A DNA stretch of 36,070 nucleotides from a virus: positions 1-36,070 of IMG/VR virus record IMGVR_UViG_3300044618_000807, one strand, 5' to 3'. The notes below the pieces were generated by a model. The model was not told the origin of the DNA. It made no database searches and saw only the letters and a program-made list of their open reading frames with translations. A program made the position numbers and the translations under genes. Of the stretch, positions 1 to 9,813 are shown in pieces (the stretch's first letter is position 1; the number at the start of each line of letters is the position of its first letter).

Positions 1-3000
1 AAACGGTGACACAATGCGGGCTGCATCGGTAATAGAGTTGCGGGCTGTTGCATCAAACAACAAGCCTTCAATCTTGTCAAGAGTTAAAGAGTTGGCTAAA
101 GCATGAATTTCATCACGGCTCATCCAGCCTTTAGCGTTGTCAAGGGAATCAAAAAGTTCATCGGCATCAACATTCCTACCAAGGTAATCCTTTATTGTGA
201 ATGTACGTGCAAAGCCTTTTGCTTGAGCCATGTTGTCGTAGTGCAAGGTGCGGGCAATAATGAGTTCTTTCATTTCTGCTGCCGCTTCAGGAGAAAGCAA
301 CACAGCAAGACGGTTTACTTCTTTTGTGTATTCCTGTCGCCACAATGGTGAACGGTCAAGAATGTTGTGCGCTCTACCTACTAGACCATCAAAAAACATT
401 CTTGTTAGTTGGTCAAATTGTGCTTCTTTTCTCTTAACCAATGATGCAGATGCACCACGACCTTTATAGAAGGTTGGAAGATTAGTGTCTTGAACTCTTG
501 ATGAAAGGTAGTCAAGCAATTCTTTGGTGGCTGAACCGTTAGGGTTGAACGCTGGATTGCCATTGAATGTCCCGTTGGATACAACTTCTGTTAGTACAGG
601 GTCAGAACCAGTTTTTACCGAAATGCGTTCTTTCTGCATTGATTCAATGCGAAGACGAATGTTTGCTGGTGTTGGTTCAACAGGAACAATTTTGCTTGCG
701 CCTGCCGAGTCATAAAAAACTTCTCCGCTAGACATTGTGTTTCTGATTTCACGCAATGATTTTTGTGCAATAGGGTCGTCAGAGTTCAACCATTTCATGA
801 CATCATCAACGCTTGCACCACCAGCCAAACGACGTGCAATGGGGTCATTGAATAACTGGCGAAGTTCGTAACCGCCAGCAACTGCCCATTTTGTAGGGTC
901 ATCCTTACTGACTACAACAAAGTCACCATTTTGGAACTGTGACGTAACCATGTCCATGCGCTGGTCAGAACCATAATAGGCTTGACTTAGAGTTTCACGG
1001 TAGCCGTCTCCAGCAGTTTCATGTGCTTGACCCAGCCCACGCCATCCTTCAGGATTAAATTCTTCACCCAATGCGATGTCGTCAGGGATTCGGTTGTGTG
1101 TTGCAACAAGTATGTGGTCAGCTGGGTGAGTGTAGATGTTGTCTAAATCGGAGAAGGCAAGGCGAGCCTGTGCTTCCATCGTGTTGCGAAGACCATACGC
1201 AAGAGAAAATTTCTTTGCATTTTTCCAAACTTTTGTCATAGCAAAATCAACAAGACGCAACGGAATACGCAGTTCACCAAGTTTTTCTAAATCTTTTTCG
1301 CTTAGGTCAACACCAAATTGTTTGAGTGCGTTTCTACGGAATTCACTTTTCTTAATGAAACGCTGTAATCCTTGTTTTCCTGTGAACACACCAAGGAATG
1401 ATGTCATGCGACGCAATGCTTCAACGTCTGGCAATTCAAGTGGTGTCTGTTGAAGTTCACTGAGAAGTCCAGGACCGCCGTGTTCCATACCACGAAGTTC
1501 ATACTGACCGTTATCTGCAAGCACTGCTGCGTATCCGTTGTCTGTGCGCCGACCTGCTTCACCGACGTTATACATTCCACGTCCTGATGCAGCGTCAAAT
1601 GCTGAAGCCCATAGGTCTGATGCTGCTTTGGCTTGTGCCGCATCACCTGTTTCTTCAAGGATTCTAGATTGAATGATATTACCAAGTTGTCTTGAAATTT
1701 CAAACATCTGGCTTCTATCGCCCTTTAACATCGCTTCTGCGAATTTACTCATCAGGCTTGCTTTAACATTAAAGCCTTCGTTTGTAATGTTTACATCGCC
1801 ACGGACAGCAGTCGTGATAAACGCATCAAGGTCTTGTAAAGCCTGGAGTTGTTCACGTTCAGAACCAAAAATGTTTAGAGTTGTTGATTTAGGGCTACGA
1901 CCAAGTAAAGGACCAGCGAACTCACTAGCCTTATCCATAAGTGTGTCAATACGTGTAACCGCTTTTAGTTTGTCAAATGTTTTAGACAGACCAAAATTTA
2001 AATCCGCAAGATTTGTAAGACCTGGTGTATATCCAACATTTTTGTTGATGATTCCAACCATTTCGGTTTTTGTTGTTGCGTTTAAAATTTCATCCATAAT
2101 GTTCAATGGGAGTTTCCCACCGAACATTTCCCACAGTTCGTACCATGCCATGTCTCTTTCCATTGATGGCAACTTGCTTGTTACTTTTTCTGCTACAGCC
2201 CAAATTTTATCTGCCGCATATCTTCCAGCACGAGACTGTGTAAAGAACGAGTTGAATGTTGCTGGGTCAACCATGTCACCGTAGCCAGGGATATGACCAG
2301 CATCTTTTAATGCTTGCATTTCGTCTATTTGTGTGCGGATTTCTCCTGCACGTACTGCAAGTTCTCCTGATTCACGCATAGTGTTGATTGCTTCGTTCAC
2401 TGGGAGTCGTTCACCAGTAAGAACATCAGCAACGTCAAGATGTTTCATTGGGTCAAAAAGAACTCGGACACGGTGCATATATTGACCGCCACCCGCACGT
2501 CCCCCACCTGCGTGTGTCCAACCATCAATACCGTTGTTTTTCAAGAATGTGTTTATGGCAAGTTCTGACTTTCTACCACCACCAGCAAACATATCAACAA
2601 AAGGTTGTGTGTTTGAATTCAATGATGCCGTTTTTGCGTCAGCCAATTCCTCTGGTGTTAGACCAGCATTAGCCATACGTGATTCAAAATTTATATTTAG
2701 TTTTTCTGCTGCGTATGAGAATAAATCCCCAACAACACTTTCTGCTTTTGCTCTATCCGCACTATTATTTAAAACAGACTTTCCGAAATCATCTAAAGAT
2801 AAGTTGGTCAAATGAAAAACTTCACCATCTGAATAAGGTATTTTTCTAAGAGCACCCTTTAATATGGCAATTCCACTTTGGAACAAAGGACCACGGTCTG
2901 CGTATTGACCTATATCAATAAATGAAAACTGCTCAACAAGGCTATCAAAATCCCCTCCAGCAATAAACGCACGTGAATCATCACCTGGCTTGAAAAGATA

Positions 3001-5046
3001 ATCATCAACAGAATCAACATCAAAATGCCGAGGAATAAAAGAATTCAATTCATCAATTGACTCAGGTAATCTTTTGTTTACTCTAATAAAATTTGCTACT
3101 GCGACACTAGAGCGTTGTGCAACAACTGTTGGTGGAACAAATTGAATATCATTAACAAGGCGTGGATTTGCATCTAACGCATCAGCCCATCTTGTATTTA
3201 AATCATCAATATTTAAACCGACATATCCAGGTTTCCAGTTTGTTCTTAAGAAACTGTTAGTCGCAACCATGTCACGAGCAGAATCTTCCAAAGATTTAAT
3301 AAAATTTGGCAAACCTATACTTTCAAAAAATGATAAAAGCCCTTCGTCGTTTCCTGCGAGTGCGCCAATGCGGGCATTAATTTGGTCTGGGTTAATAAAG
3401 AAAGAAACAATGTTGTTGATTTCTTCGGCTGTCGCTTGTGGTGCTGAAGCACCTGGGAGTATTTCTGCTAATCCGTAATCTGCGTCAAGGAACCGTGGTG
3501 TTGCTCCTTCTGTTTCTACGAAACGATACAGTGTCCCAGGCGCAACGTCGCCACCTGCACCTGCCATGTATTCATCTGTTTGACCTAGGCGAACATCAGT
3601 AAGACCACTAGTGCCTTCTGGATTAATCTGAGGAGCGAACCCTTGATAAATTTCTTGTTCATCTGGGGACATCAGTCTTGTTCCCGCCTCGTTGATAGAG
3701 GTGTAACTTTGACCGATGATTGGTGCTTCATCTATATACAAACCAGGACCAACAAGGTTCCCTTGTGGAGTTGGATAGCGAGGGTCATCAATTGCAACCC
3801 ACGGTCCTTCAATGGGACCACCTCTAGAACCGTGATACCAGGTGCCTGGTTGCGGTGTCAACATCTCAACTGCTTCGTCAGCCATTGAAAGACCAGCAAC
3901 TTCAAAGTCGTTAGCCATTACAATCATTGCATCAATGTCGCCCATAAACTTTGCTTCGGCACCGTTCTGTGCAATGTTGCGGGAATCCATAGTGAAGTTA
4001 CCCGCTTCATCTACATACTTAATTCCTTTTCCGTATGCAATCAATGGTTTGGCAACATATTTCCATGCCGCACCAGTGGGGTCTGGAAGCGCAACAGCCA
4101 AACCAATAGTTGCGACAGCAGATGTCATTGCATATTCTGGTGTTCCAATATCGCCAAACTGATATGAACCAACCCCCCCACTGAAAATCGGATTCTTGGG
4201 CAAAGCAAGAGGGGCAACAGCACCAAAAGTAAAAGGCATACGTGCTTCAGAACGAATCAACCTATTCGCTTCGTCATATGCTTCTTCATATGTAATGTCT
4301 TTTGTTGCAAGAATCTGCATAGCAAGAGTATTGATTTGGTCTGGGTCTGCTTGAAATGCAGTATTTTCTCCAGCGCCAGACTCAATAGTTAAAGGAATAG
4401 AACCAGCAAATTCAGCGAGCCTGCGCTGTCTCCCTTCTCCTGCTTTACCACCAATACTAAAAATTCCAGTTCCAGTTTCGGTTGGGTTCATTATCGCAGA
4501 ACCGAACTCTGTTGAAGCAAACCATCCTTCACGAGCAGTGTACTTAAAGTCAATATCGTACATTGCTTCTTGAGTCGGGCTTGGTGCAATACTTAAAACT
4601 GATGATGGGAGGGTCTGGGCTAAATCCAAAGGCAGGTTAGAAAAAGCACTCAACCAACGTGTCATTGTTTTGCTCGCCGCATAGTTCTTTGCAAATAAAC
4701 TACCGACGAATCCTTGATTATCTTTTTCTTCTTGTTGTTTTTGTTCGGCTTCTTCTGCATTGACAGCCAAAGCAGCCAAACCAATCTTGGCGACAACCTG
4801 GTCGCTAGCGTTAGAGTTAACCAAAGAAAGAATAACTCCAGGTGTTAAATGCGGAGCCATCTTATGTATACGTCCGTAAGCCTCAGCATCTTTTTTGCTT
4901 TTCTCACCGATGGCTACAGCCTCAGGGGTCACTTCGCTAAATAACTGTGTATTAGGAGAATAACTATTGTATTTATCTACATAAGTTTTCATTGCCCCCA
5001 AAGCATTGTTTTCATCTTTGCTTTGGAAAATGTCATTTAGTTTCAA
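1..5046 (-). CDS. Giant virion-type protein with ADP-ribosyltransferase-like motifs (3' end outside window)
   Basis: An uninterrupted frame of 1682 codons reaches the window edge without a stop. I chose the TTG start at 5046: a TAG lies just upstream in frame, AGG sits about 9 nt before, and TTG overlaps the TGA of the preceding gene (TTGA coupling). Residues about 402-448 carry WYHGS followed by GLYID and QSY, and residues about 839-866 carry GIDGW and VLFDP. These resemble the first strands and the closing segment of ADP-ribosyltransferase-like domains found in large phage virion or polyvalent proteins. The rest looks helical and soluble, with no signal peptide or membrane span. Its place after the portal and its size suit an internal, ejected virion protein (inference). 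The catalytic glutamate is not obvious, since Gln stands near the expected position, so activity is uncertain. I am sure it is coding, less sure of the ART fold. Confidence 0.85.
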   Translation of the reverse strand, partial: MKLNDIFQSKDENNALGAMKTYVDKYNSYSPNTQLFSEVTPEAVAIGEKSKKDAEAYGRIHKMAPHLTPGVILSLVNSNASDQVVAKIGLAALAVNAEEAEQKQQEEKDNQGFVGSLFAKNYAASKTMTRWLSAFSNLPLDLAQTLPSSVLSIAPSPTQEAMYDIDFKYTAREGWFASTEFGSAIMNPTETGTGIFSIGGKAGEGRQRRLAEFAGSIPLTIESGAGENTAFQADPDQINTLAMQILATKDITYEEAYDEANRLIRSEARMPFTFGAVAPLALPKNPIFSGGVGSYQFGDIGTPEYAMTSAVATIGLAVALPDPTGAAWKYVAKPLIAYGKGIKYVDEAGNFTMDSRNIAQNGAEAKFMGDIDAMIVMANDFEVAGLSMADEAVEMLTPQPGTWYHGSRGGPIEGPWVAIDDPRYPTPQGNLVGPGLYIDEAPIIGQSYTSINEAGTRLMSPDEQEIYQGFAPQINPEGTSGLTDVRLGQTDEYMAGAGGDVAPGTLYRFVETEGATPRFLDADYGLAEILPGASAPQATAEEINNIVSFFINPDQINARIGALAGNDEGLLSFFESIGLPNFIKSLEDSARDMVATNSFLRTNWKPGYVGLNIDDLNTRWADALDANPRLVNDIQFVPPTVVAQRSSVAVANFIRVNKRLPESIDELNSFIPRHFDVDSVDDYLFKPGDDSRAFIAGGDFDSLVEQFSFIDIGQYADRGPLFQSGIAILKGALRKIPYSDGEVFHLTNLSLDDFGKSVLNNSADRAKAESVVGDLFSYAAEKLNINFESRMANAGLTPEELADAKTASLNSNTQPFVDMFAGGGRKSELAINTFLKNNGIDGWTHAGGGRAGGGQYMHRVRVLFDPMKHLDVADVLTGERLPVNEAINTMRESGELAVRAGEIRTQIDEMQALKDAGHIPGYGDMVDPATFNSFFTQSRAGRYAADKIWAVAEKVTSKLPSMERDMAWYELWEMFGGKLPLNIMDEILNATTKTEMVGIINKNVGYTPGLTNLADLNFGLSKTFDKLKAVTRIDTLMDKASEFAGPLLGRSPKSTTLNIFGSEREQLQALQDLDAFITTAVRGDVNITNEGFNVKASLMSKFAEAMLKGDRSQMFEISRQLGNIIQSRILEETGDAAQAKAASDLWASAFDAASGRGMYNVGEAGRRTDNGYAAVLADNGQYELRGMEHGGPGLLSELQQTPLELPDVEALRRMTSFLGVFTGKQGLQRFIKKSEFRRNALKQFGVDLSEKDLEKLGELRIPLRLVDFAMTKVWKNAKKFSLAYGLRNTMEAQARLAFSDLDNIYTHPADHILVATHNRIPDDIALGEEFNPEGWRGLGQAHETAGDGYRETLSQAYYGSDQRMDMVTSQFQNGDFVVVSKDDPTKWAVAGGYELRQLFNDPIARRLAGGASVDDVMKWLNSDDPIAQKSLREIRNTMSSGEVFYDSAGASKIVPVEPTPANIRLRIESMQKERISVKTGSDPVLTEVVSNGTFNGNPAFNPNGSATKELLDYLSSRVQDTNLPTFYKGRGASASLVKRKEAQFDQLTRMFFDGLVGRAHNILDRSPLWRQEYTKEVNRLAVLLSPEAAAEMKELIIARTLHYDNMAQAKGFARTFTIKDYLGRNVDADELFDSLDNAKGWMSRDEIHALANSLTLDKIEGLLFDATARNSITDAARIVSPF

Positions 5047-5414
5047 CGAAAGTACCTATCGTATGCGGAGATTAATTGTGCAAGGTCATCATTAGGGTAT
5101 GCGTAATACAACTGTTTGATTTGGTCCATCACAGGGTCGCCAAAAGAATAGTTTTGCGGTGGCATATCAGCCATAAAGTTGTTGTTCATTGGCAAGTCAG
5201 GGCGTTGTGTTGGTGCGTTTAAATCAACAACAGAACCAGGCATAGGTCCAGGCGCACGAGAAGGAGCCTGTGCCTGCATATCGCTAGGTGATGCACCCAT
5301 AGGGACAACAGATTGTGATGCAAGTTGTTGACCTGCCTCACCATATCCTTGTCCTTTCGGAGCCATCTTTGCTACAGGATTTCGTAAATCGCTACGGTTT
5401 GCATACTCAGCCAT
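5043..5414 (-). CDS. Small Pro/Gln/Met-rich phage protein, function unknown
   Basis: This 123-aa product starts with MAEYANRSD and is low-complexity and disordered in the middle (Pro, Met, Gln, Ala), with a more ordered C-terminal part containing DQIKQLYYAYPNDDLAQLIS. Its ATG shares one base with the portal stop (TAATG), and its own stop overlaps the TTG start of the giant gene, so the three are probably translationally coupled. The position between the portal and a giant virion protein suggests a head- or ejection-associated role. I do not recognise the family. Confidence 0.8.
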   Translation of the reverse strand: MAEYANRSDLRNPVAKMAPKGQGYGEAGQQLASQSVVPMGASPSDMQAQAPSRAPGPMPGSVVDLNAPTQRPDLPMNNNFMADMPPQNYSFGDPVMDQIKQLYYAYPNDDLAQLISAYDRYFR

Positions 5415-7273
5415 TATTGCCCTCCAAGTTGTCCAGCGAGACTAAGAACAGAACCAGGTGTTCCAGGTTGTGCAGAAGCACCAGCCTGAGGTGCGCCCAT
5501 CGGTGGCATACCGCCACCACCACCAAGTTGTGCAAGCATTGCTTCAAGACCGCCAGGTCCTTGAGGTGGACCAGCAGGTTGTTCAGCGCCCATACCAGGC
5601 ATAGCCAAACCAGGCATTGTTTCAGGCGAACCTTGTGGTGCCTGCTCTGCTTGTCGTTCTTGCGCTCGTTTCTGTGCAGCCATAATTGCCTGCGACAAAT
5701 TCATCTTGTTAGATGAAACCTGTGATGCAATATATGCAAGGTCGTCTGGCTGGTATGGACCGTTCGGGTCTGCTGCTTGTGCCTGGATAGAAGACAACAA
5801 TGCTGCTTCAATACCTTCAGCAACAATGCGGTCCTTCTCCAACTCTGGGTCTGCAATAAGTGGGTCTGCTTCACGAGCAGATTCCTTAGACATAAGACCT
5901 GTACCAAGACGCTGACCCAACCCAACGATAAGACTGTTTACGTCTGAACCTGCGGCTGAGTACGAAACATAATGGAAGTCTGTTTCCCACAATTTGTTTG
6001 GCGTGTAATCCTTGATGCCGCCGCCCATACCAGGGATAAAGAAAGACTTAGCACTGGAACCCCAATATGCTTTTTCAATAGCGATGGCTACCTTGTCTTC
6101 TTCGTTCATAGATGAAGCAAAAATTTCTTGTGCTTCTTGTACTCGGAAGTCCACCGTTGCTGCAAGAACGCTGTCGCCACGGCGACCAGTACGGATGTTG
6201 CTACCTGATTCGCCACCGAACTCGGCAGGGATAGCACCCTCTAAACGTTCTTGACGTTCAAGACGGTCAAGTGCTACGTCTGTTTTGTAGCCAGGGTTTG
6301 ATTGCAACTGTTGAATGTCGCCACCCTTAACAACACCTAACTGTCCTGTCTTGCCGTCAGCAATCTGCATGATTTCTGGGTTCTCGCCAGGACGGGCAAT
6401 AAGGTATTCATCAGGGAAAATTCCACGCTCAATAGCGATTTCAGTGAGAGCCTGAAGTCTTGCACGTGTGTAGTACATGCCAAGTAGACCATCAAACTGT
6501 CCGTGTGGCTTGTCAAGGGTGATGCGTTGAGGAACGATAACCAGTGGCATACCTGTACGGTTCACGATGCGTGACAGTTCTACTGCTGGTGCACCCATGT
6601 AGTAGTTGCCGCTGATAGGGTCACGGTCTTTTTCGTAGCCCATAACAAGCATAACGATTTCATTTGCACATACATATTCAAGGATGGTGAACATGTCATC
6701 TGCACGAGGCTGTCCAACACGCAAAGAACCGTTAATTACATCGCCGTAGTTACTTGTAAGCCAAGCATATGTACGGCTATAAGAGAAAATAACGTTGTCA
6801 GGTACAGGGTTATCTGTGTCTGATGCGGGTGCAGGAAACGTATCAAGTGGGTTGCGTAACTGCCATTCTGGGATTCGCTTATCAAAGTTAGGTTTGATAT
6901 ATACAGGTGAGTTGCTGTATGCAAGAAGGTGGCGGGCACGACGACGCATCTTCATGCCCATACGGTTCTGGTCCCAGATAGCAAGCATTGCCCGCTTACG
7001 GTCACGAGCCAACTGCATGGAACGGTCTTGTCCTTCACGCATAGCAGGGAAATAAGGTGACGGCATTGTTGATGCGACACGCATACTCATCTGGTCAAGA
7101 CCCTGTACCAAAAGGTTTGCTACTGAAGACTTAGTATTGCGGTCCAATTCGTTCAAAGGGACAACAACATCACCGTTGGCAAGTTGACGTACTTGACGCA
7201 TCTGGCTGAGAATAGGACCTTGGGCAGTAACACGCTCTCGGTATAGGTCAACTATTTCTTCAACTGTTCTCAT
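5414..7273 (-). CDS. Portal protein
   Basis: The 619-aa product lies directly downstream of terL, where portal genes usually sit. The N-terminal half has the helix-rich pattern of portals (RTVEEIVDLYRERV, LLVQGLDQMSMRVASTM, then a basic MKMRRRARHLLAYSNSPVYI segment). The C-terminal 120 residues are a low-complexity Gln/Pro/Gly/Met tail. A dodecameric portal would form the DNA channel at one capsid vertex, bind TerL during packaging, and connect to the short tail. AAAGG lies about 6 nt before the ATG. The length suits podovirus-type portals, which are larger than typical siphovirus ones. The assignment rests on context and general pattern rather than a diagnostic motif. Confidence 0.8.
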   Translation of the reverse strand: MRTVEEIVDLYRERVTAQGPILSQMRQVRQLANGDVVVPLNELDRNTKSSVANLLVQGLDQMSMRVASTMPSPYFPAMREGQDRSMQLARDRKRAMLAIWDQNRMGMKMRRRARHLLAYSNSPVYIKPNFDKRIPEWQLRNPLDTFPAPASDTDNPVPDNVIFSYSRTYAWLTSNYGDVINGSLRVGQPRADDMFTILEYVCANEIVMLVMGYEKDRDPISGNYYMGAPAVELSRIVNRTGMPLVIVPQRITLDKPHGQFDGLLGMYYTRARLQALTEIAIERGIFPDEYLIARPGENPEIMQIADGKTGQLGVVKGGDIQQLQSNPGYKTDVALDRLERQERLEGAIPAEFGGESGSNIRTGRRGDSVLAATVDFRVQEAQEIFASSMNEEDKVAIAIEKAYWGSSAKSFFIPGMGGGIKDYTPNKLWETDFHYVSYSAAGSDVNSLIVGLGQRLGTGLMSKESAREADPLIADPELEKDRIVAEGIEAALLSSIQAQAADPNGPYQPDDLAYIASQVSSNKMNLSQAIMAAQKRAQERQAEQAPQGSPETMPGLAMPGMGAEQPAGPPQGPGGLEAMLAQLGGGGGMPPMGAPQAGASAQPGTPGSVLSLAGQLGGQ

Positions 7274-7315
7274 ACTGACCTTTTAGTGTAACGCAAACAT
7301 GACAAGGCTAACACA

Positions 7316-9286
7316 TTACAACCATGATGGTCGCCACTGGCGGGGCGGCAACTTTGCTTGTGACAAGTTAGGGATGTTTAAGACTGCCATCCACATAGAC
7401 ATCACAATGTCTGTACCTGATTTCTTATCTCTGGTCCACTTTGTTAGTTCTTCTACAGCAGCGAGGGTCTTCCAGTTGCCACGCATATGAGGCAGACGGA
7501 TAGCACCTGTGCGGAATACCTGTGGAAGTAAGGCTTCAACACCCATCTTTTCGTCCAGTTTATTACGGCTCGTGGTGTGTGGAACAACGTTTACGCTACG
7601 GCTGGACTGCCATTTGCGTACAAAGTCGTGCGCTAAAAGGAATCTTTGGGCTGCGTTAATCTCCACAACCCAATGTGAGATGGGGTATCCCATGCGGAGG
7701 GACCGTTCTTGCCAGTCATCCATGATTCCTGAGTATTCACCTGTGGTGGTGTTGTATCCAAGGAGGTCTTCGGCTGTAAGTTTGCAGCGTTCAATGTCAA
7801 TAACGTGGTACAGGTTGGTTTCTGGCTGGTACAGAATCCAAGTTAACGCCCAGAACATTGTGGGGCTGGGGTCAACCGCCACAATAGACAGGACAGGTGG
7901 GGCTAAACCTGGGGGTATCTCGCCATGTCCACGTTCATGGTCAATACATCCCTGATATTGGACACCATCTTCGCCCATACCGCCATGAATCCACGTTTTA
8001 TTAATCAGATATGCGTCTAGGTCTAGTTCGCCTTGTTGATATACCACTTCAAATACGTCTGGTTTGTTGTATCTGATAAATGACAGGTCTTTCCAGGGTA
8101 GACGTTTGGGGTCTAGGAGGGGACCTTCGGGATATGCGGGGGCATCAAAGCGTCGGGACTCTTTCCCTGTGTCTAACTCTGGATAGTACGCCTGATAAAT
8201 AATATGTTTGTACTTTTGTGATTTCAATGGTTCCATTGAGTTCACTTGTTCAGGGGTTGTTATGTCCGACCCGTCATAATCTTCATCATCCAAGTCGTAA
8301 GTAACTTTGGAGAGACAATGTGCGTATAGGTCGCCTGGTCCGAGGCGCTGTCCAACAACCGCCAGTAGCCCACCTGGGTCGCAACGTGCTTCTGCCACGT
8401 TGTCCCATCTTTCAAGAAGTTTATCTCTGGCGACAGATTCACGGGCGTTATCAGGTGAAGCCACGTCGTCAAATAGGCAGAGGTCGGCACGATGTCCGAT
8501 GAATTCTGCTTCAATACCGTAAGCACGAACAGTCGGTTCTTTGTTGTCAAGTCCATTCCCATCTAGTTGTTCCACTACGAACTCGTCTGCTCGCCACAAT
8601 GCACCCTTGTCGGTTGGTTTGAACCTACCGTAGTCAATGGACAGGCATCCTTGTGCGTCTTGTGCCAGTCCCTTTTTAACTAGTTGGGGGTCTGGTTGGA
8701 TTGGCATAGGACGTTCTAGTGTTTCACGGATACGGCGGGAGTACAACTTCGCCATGTTCTGAGATACAGAACCAATCATGATACGAATCTTGCGGTCACG
8801 AACAATTGCCCACACCGCTACATCGTGGAACAGAGTGGACTTGCCCGCACCAGGGGGGACGTTTACTACGACGAATTCTTTTTCTTCGGACTCTAAGAGT
8901 TGTACTAGTTCTAGTGCGGCATCTACTTGCCAGGGGGAGGGGACACGTCCGAGGTAGTACTCACGGAAGAACGCAAAGTCGTCACGACCACGGCGGGCTT
9001 CCTCGCATAGTCGGTCTTCAGGTACAGCAGAGGGTAAATCAATAGCGTCCATAAACGAGTTGTATTCGTCTCGTTGCGCTCCACCCTCGTTGCGTTTTAC
9101 CTTAGATGCTTTTGCGTCTGTTTCTTTGCGGAGAGCCTCAGCCGCTTTTGCTTTCGCCACCCACTTAGACCCAGTATTAACATGGATGCCAGCAGTACGT
9201 GAGGCTTGGGTTATTGTTTGTCCAGCAGTTATTGCTGCAAAGAATTTGGCTTTATCCGCAGGGGATACAGTTCGTTTTGTTCCCAT
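7316..9286 (-). CDS. terL: Terminase large subunit with N-terminal helix-turn-helix extension
   Basis: This 656-aa packaging motor has Walker A VPPGAGKST at residues 143-151, Walker B LCLFDD at 269-274, and a nuclease region starting with VAVDPSP near residue 472 and continuing with VEINAAQRF. It would translocate DNA into the prohead and cut genome ends. Residues about 8-50 (SPADKAKFFAAI, TITQASRTAGIH, TGSKWVAKAK) read as a helix-turn-helix of the kind found in small terminases and transposases, followed by a Lys/Glu linker. No separate small-terminase gene is seen nearby, so DNA recognition may be built into TerL (inference). It sits 7 nt after the small basic gene upstream and 42 nt before the portal gene. 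Confidence 0.95.
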   Translation of the reverse strand: MGTKRTVSPADKAKFFAAITAGQTITQASRTAGIHVNTGSKWVAKAKAAEALRKETDAKASKVKRNEGGAQRDEYNSFMDAIDLPSAVPEDRLCEEARRGRDDFAFFREYYLGRVPSPWQVDAALELVQLLESEEKEFVVVNVPPGAGKSTLFHDVAVWAIVRDRKIRIMIGSVSQNMAKLYSRRIRETLERPMPIQPDPQLVKKGLAQDAQGCLSIDYGRFKPTDKGALWRADEFVVEQLDGNGLDNKEPTVRAYGIEAEFIGHRADLCLFDDVASPDNARESVARDKLLERWDNVAEARCDPGGLLAVVGQRLGPGDLYAHCLSKVTYDLDDEDYDGSDITTPEQVNSMEPLKSQKYKHIIYQAYYPELDTGKESRRFDAPAYPEGPLLDPKRLPWKDLSFIRYNKPDVFEVVYQQGELDLDAYLINKTWIHGGMGEDGVQYQGCIDHERGHGEIPPGLAPPVLSIVAVDPSPTMFWALTWILYQPETNLYHVIDIERCKLTAEDLLGYNTTTGEYSGIMDDWQERSLRMGYPISHWVVEINAAQRFLLAHDFVRKWQSSRSVNVVPHTTSRNKLDEKMGVEALLPQVFRTGAIRLPHMRGNWKTLAAVEELTKWTRDKKSGTDIVMSMWMAVLNIPNLSQAKLPPRQWRPSWL

Positions 9287-9292
9287 ACGGGT

Positions 9293-9553
9293 TTACCACT
9301 TAACTTTGTCAGCCCAGTATGCGGCAGACATTTTTCCTTTGGATATGTTACCAGCGTGGCGGGCTTTAAACGCTTTGTTACGTGCCGAACCTTCTGGTGA
9401 ACCTTTTACACCTTGCTGACCAAAACGAATAGTTTTAATCTGGTCGCCAACTTTGGCTACAACAACGTGTGACTTCGTTGGGTGACTGGGTGTTGCTTTT
9501 GGTTTGTTGAAACCTGTGACACCTGCTCGTTTAAGACGAGGGTCTTGCGGCAT
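9293..9553 (-). CDS. Small basic phage protein upstream of terL (SAAYWADKVKW family)
   Basis: The 86-aa basic product contains TIRFGQQGVKGSPEG, ARNKAFKARHAGNI and a C-terminal MSAAYWADKVKW. I recall similar RFGQ...FKARH...YWADKVKW proteins next to structural or terminase genes of environmental phages, but know no established function. The basic, Arg/Lys-rich character suits nucleic-acid binding (inference). Its ATG overlaps the previous stop (TAATG), indicating coupling. Confidence 0.85.
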   Translation of the reverse strand: MPQDPRLKRAGVTGFNKPKATPSHPTKSHVVVAKVGDQIKTIRFGQQGVKGSPEGSARNKAFKARHAGNISKGKMSAAYWADKVKW

Positions 9554-9813
9554 TACTTCTTCTTTTTCTTCTTAGCCAGTTCTTCTTGCTTTGCCCCAAC
9601 CATTTTTCCACCTTGGTTCATACCACGAGGCTGAGAAGAATACCTTGCTCTGTCGGCATCAGTAACAAATGGAAGAGGGTAAAGAACATTTTCTTTTTTA
9701 CCTGCACCGAATCCTGAGTTACCACTCTTGTCGGTACGTGCCATCTTTTTCTTGTCTGCTTCTTCCTTCATGCGGAAGTCTGCTGCTGATGGGGTTTTCT
9801 TTTTTGCTGCCAT
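9553..9813 (-). CDS. Lysine-rich small phage protein
   Basis: The product is 86 aa from ATG 9813, beginning MAAKKKTPSAADFRM and ending in a run of six lysines. A conserved-looking centre reads NVLYPLPFVTDADRARYSS. The strong basic tail suggests DNA or capsid-interior binding (inference). The start is uncertain: the frame stays open upstream to ATG 9972 (139 aa) and TTG 10008. The extra part carries CIKC, CKRC and CYSC motifs, and ATG 9972 overlaps a TAA in TAATG style as elsewhere in this operon. I prefer 9813 because MAAKKK looks like a natural N-terminus; neither start has a clear ribosome site. Confidence 0.75.
   Translation of the reverse strand: MAAKKKTPSAADFRMKEEADKKKMARTDKSGNSGFGAGKKENVLYPLPFVTDADRARYSSQPRGMNQGGKMVGAKQEELAKKKKKK

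Noticed and set aside
7509-7955. 148-aa plus-strand frame opposite terL
   Set aside because: Antisense shadow of the terminase gene with no start signals.
8720-8730. Additional parS half-sites such as TGTTTCACGG (also near 990 and 18553)
   Set aside because: Only one arm is present and they lie inside genes; ParB needs the full palindrome.
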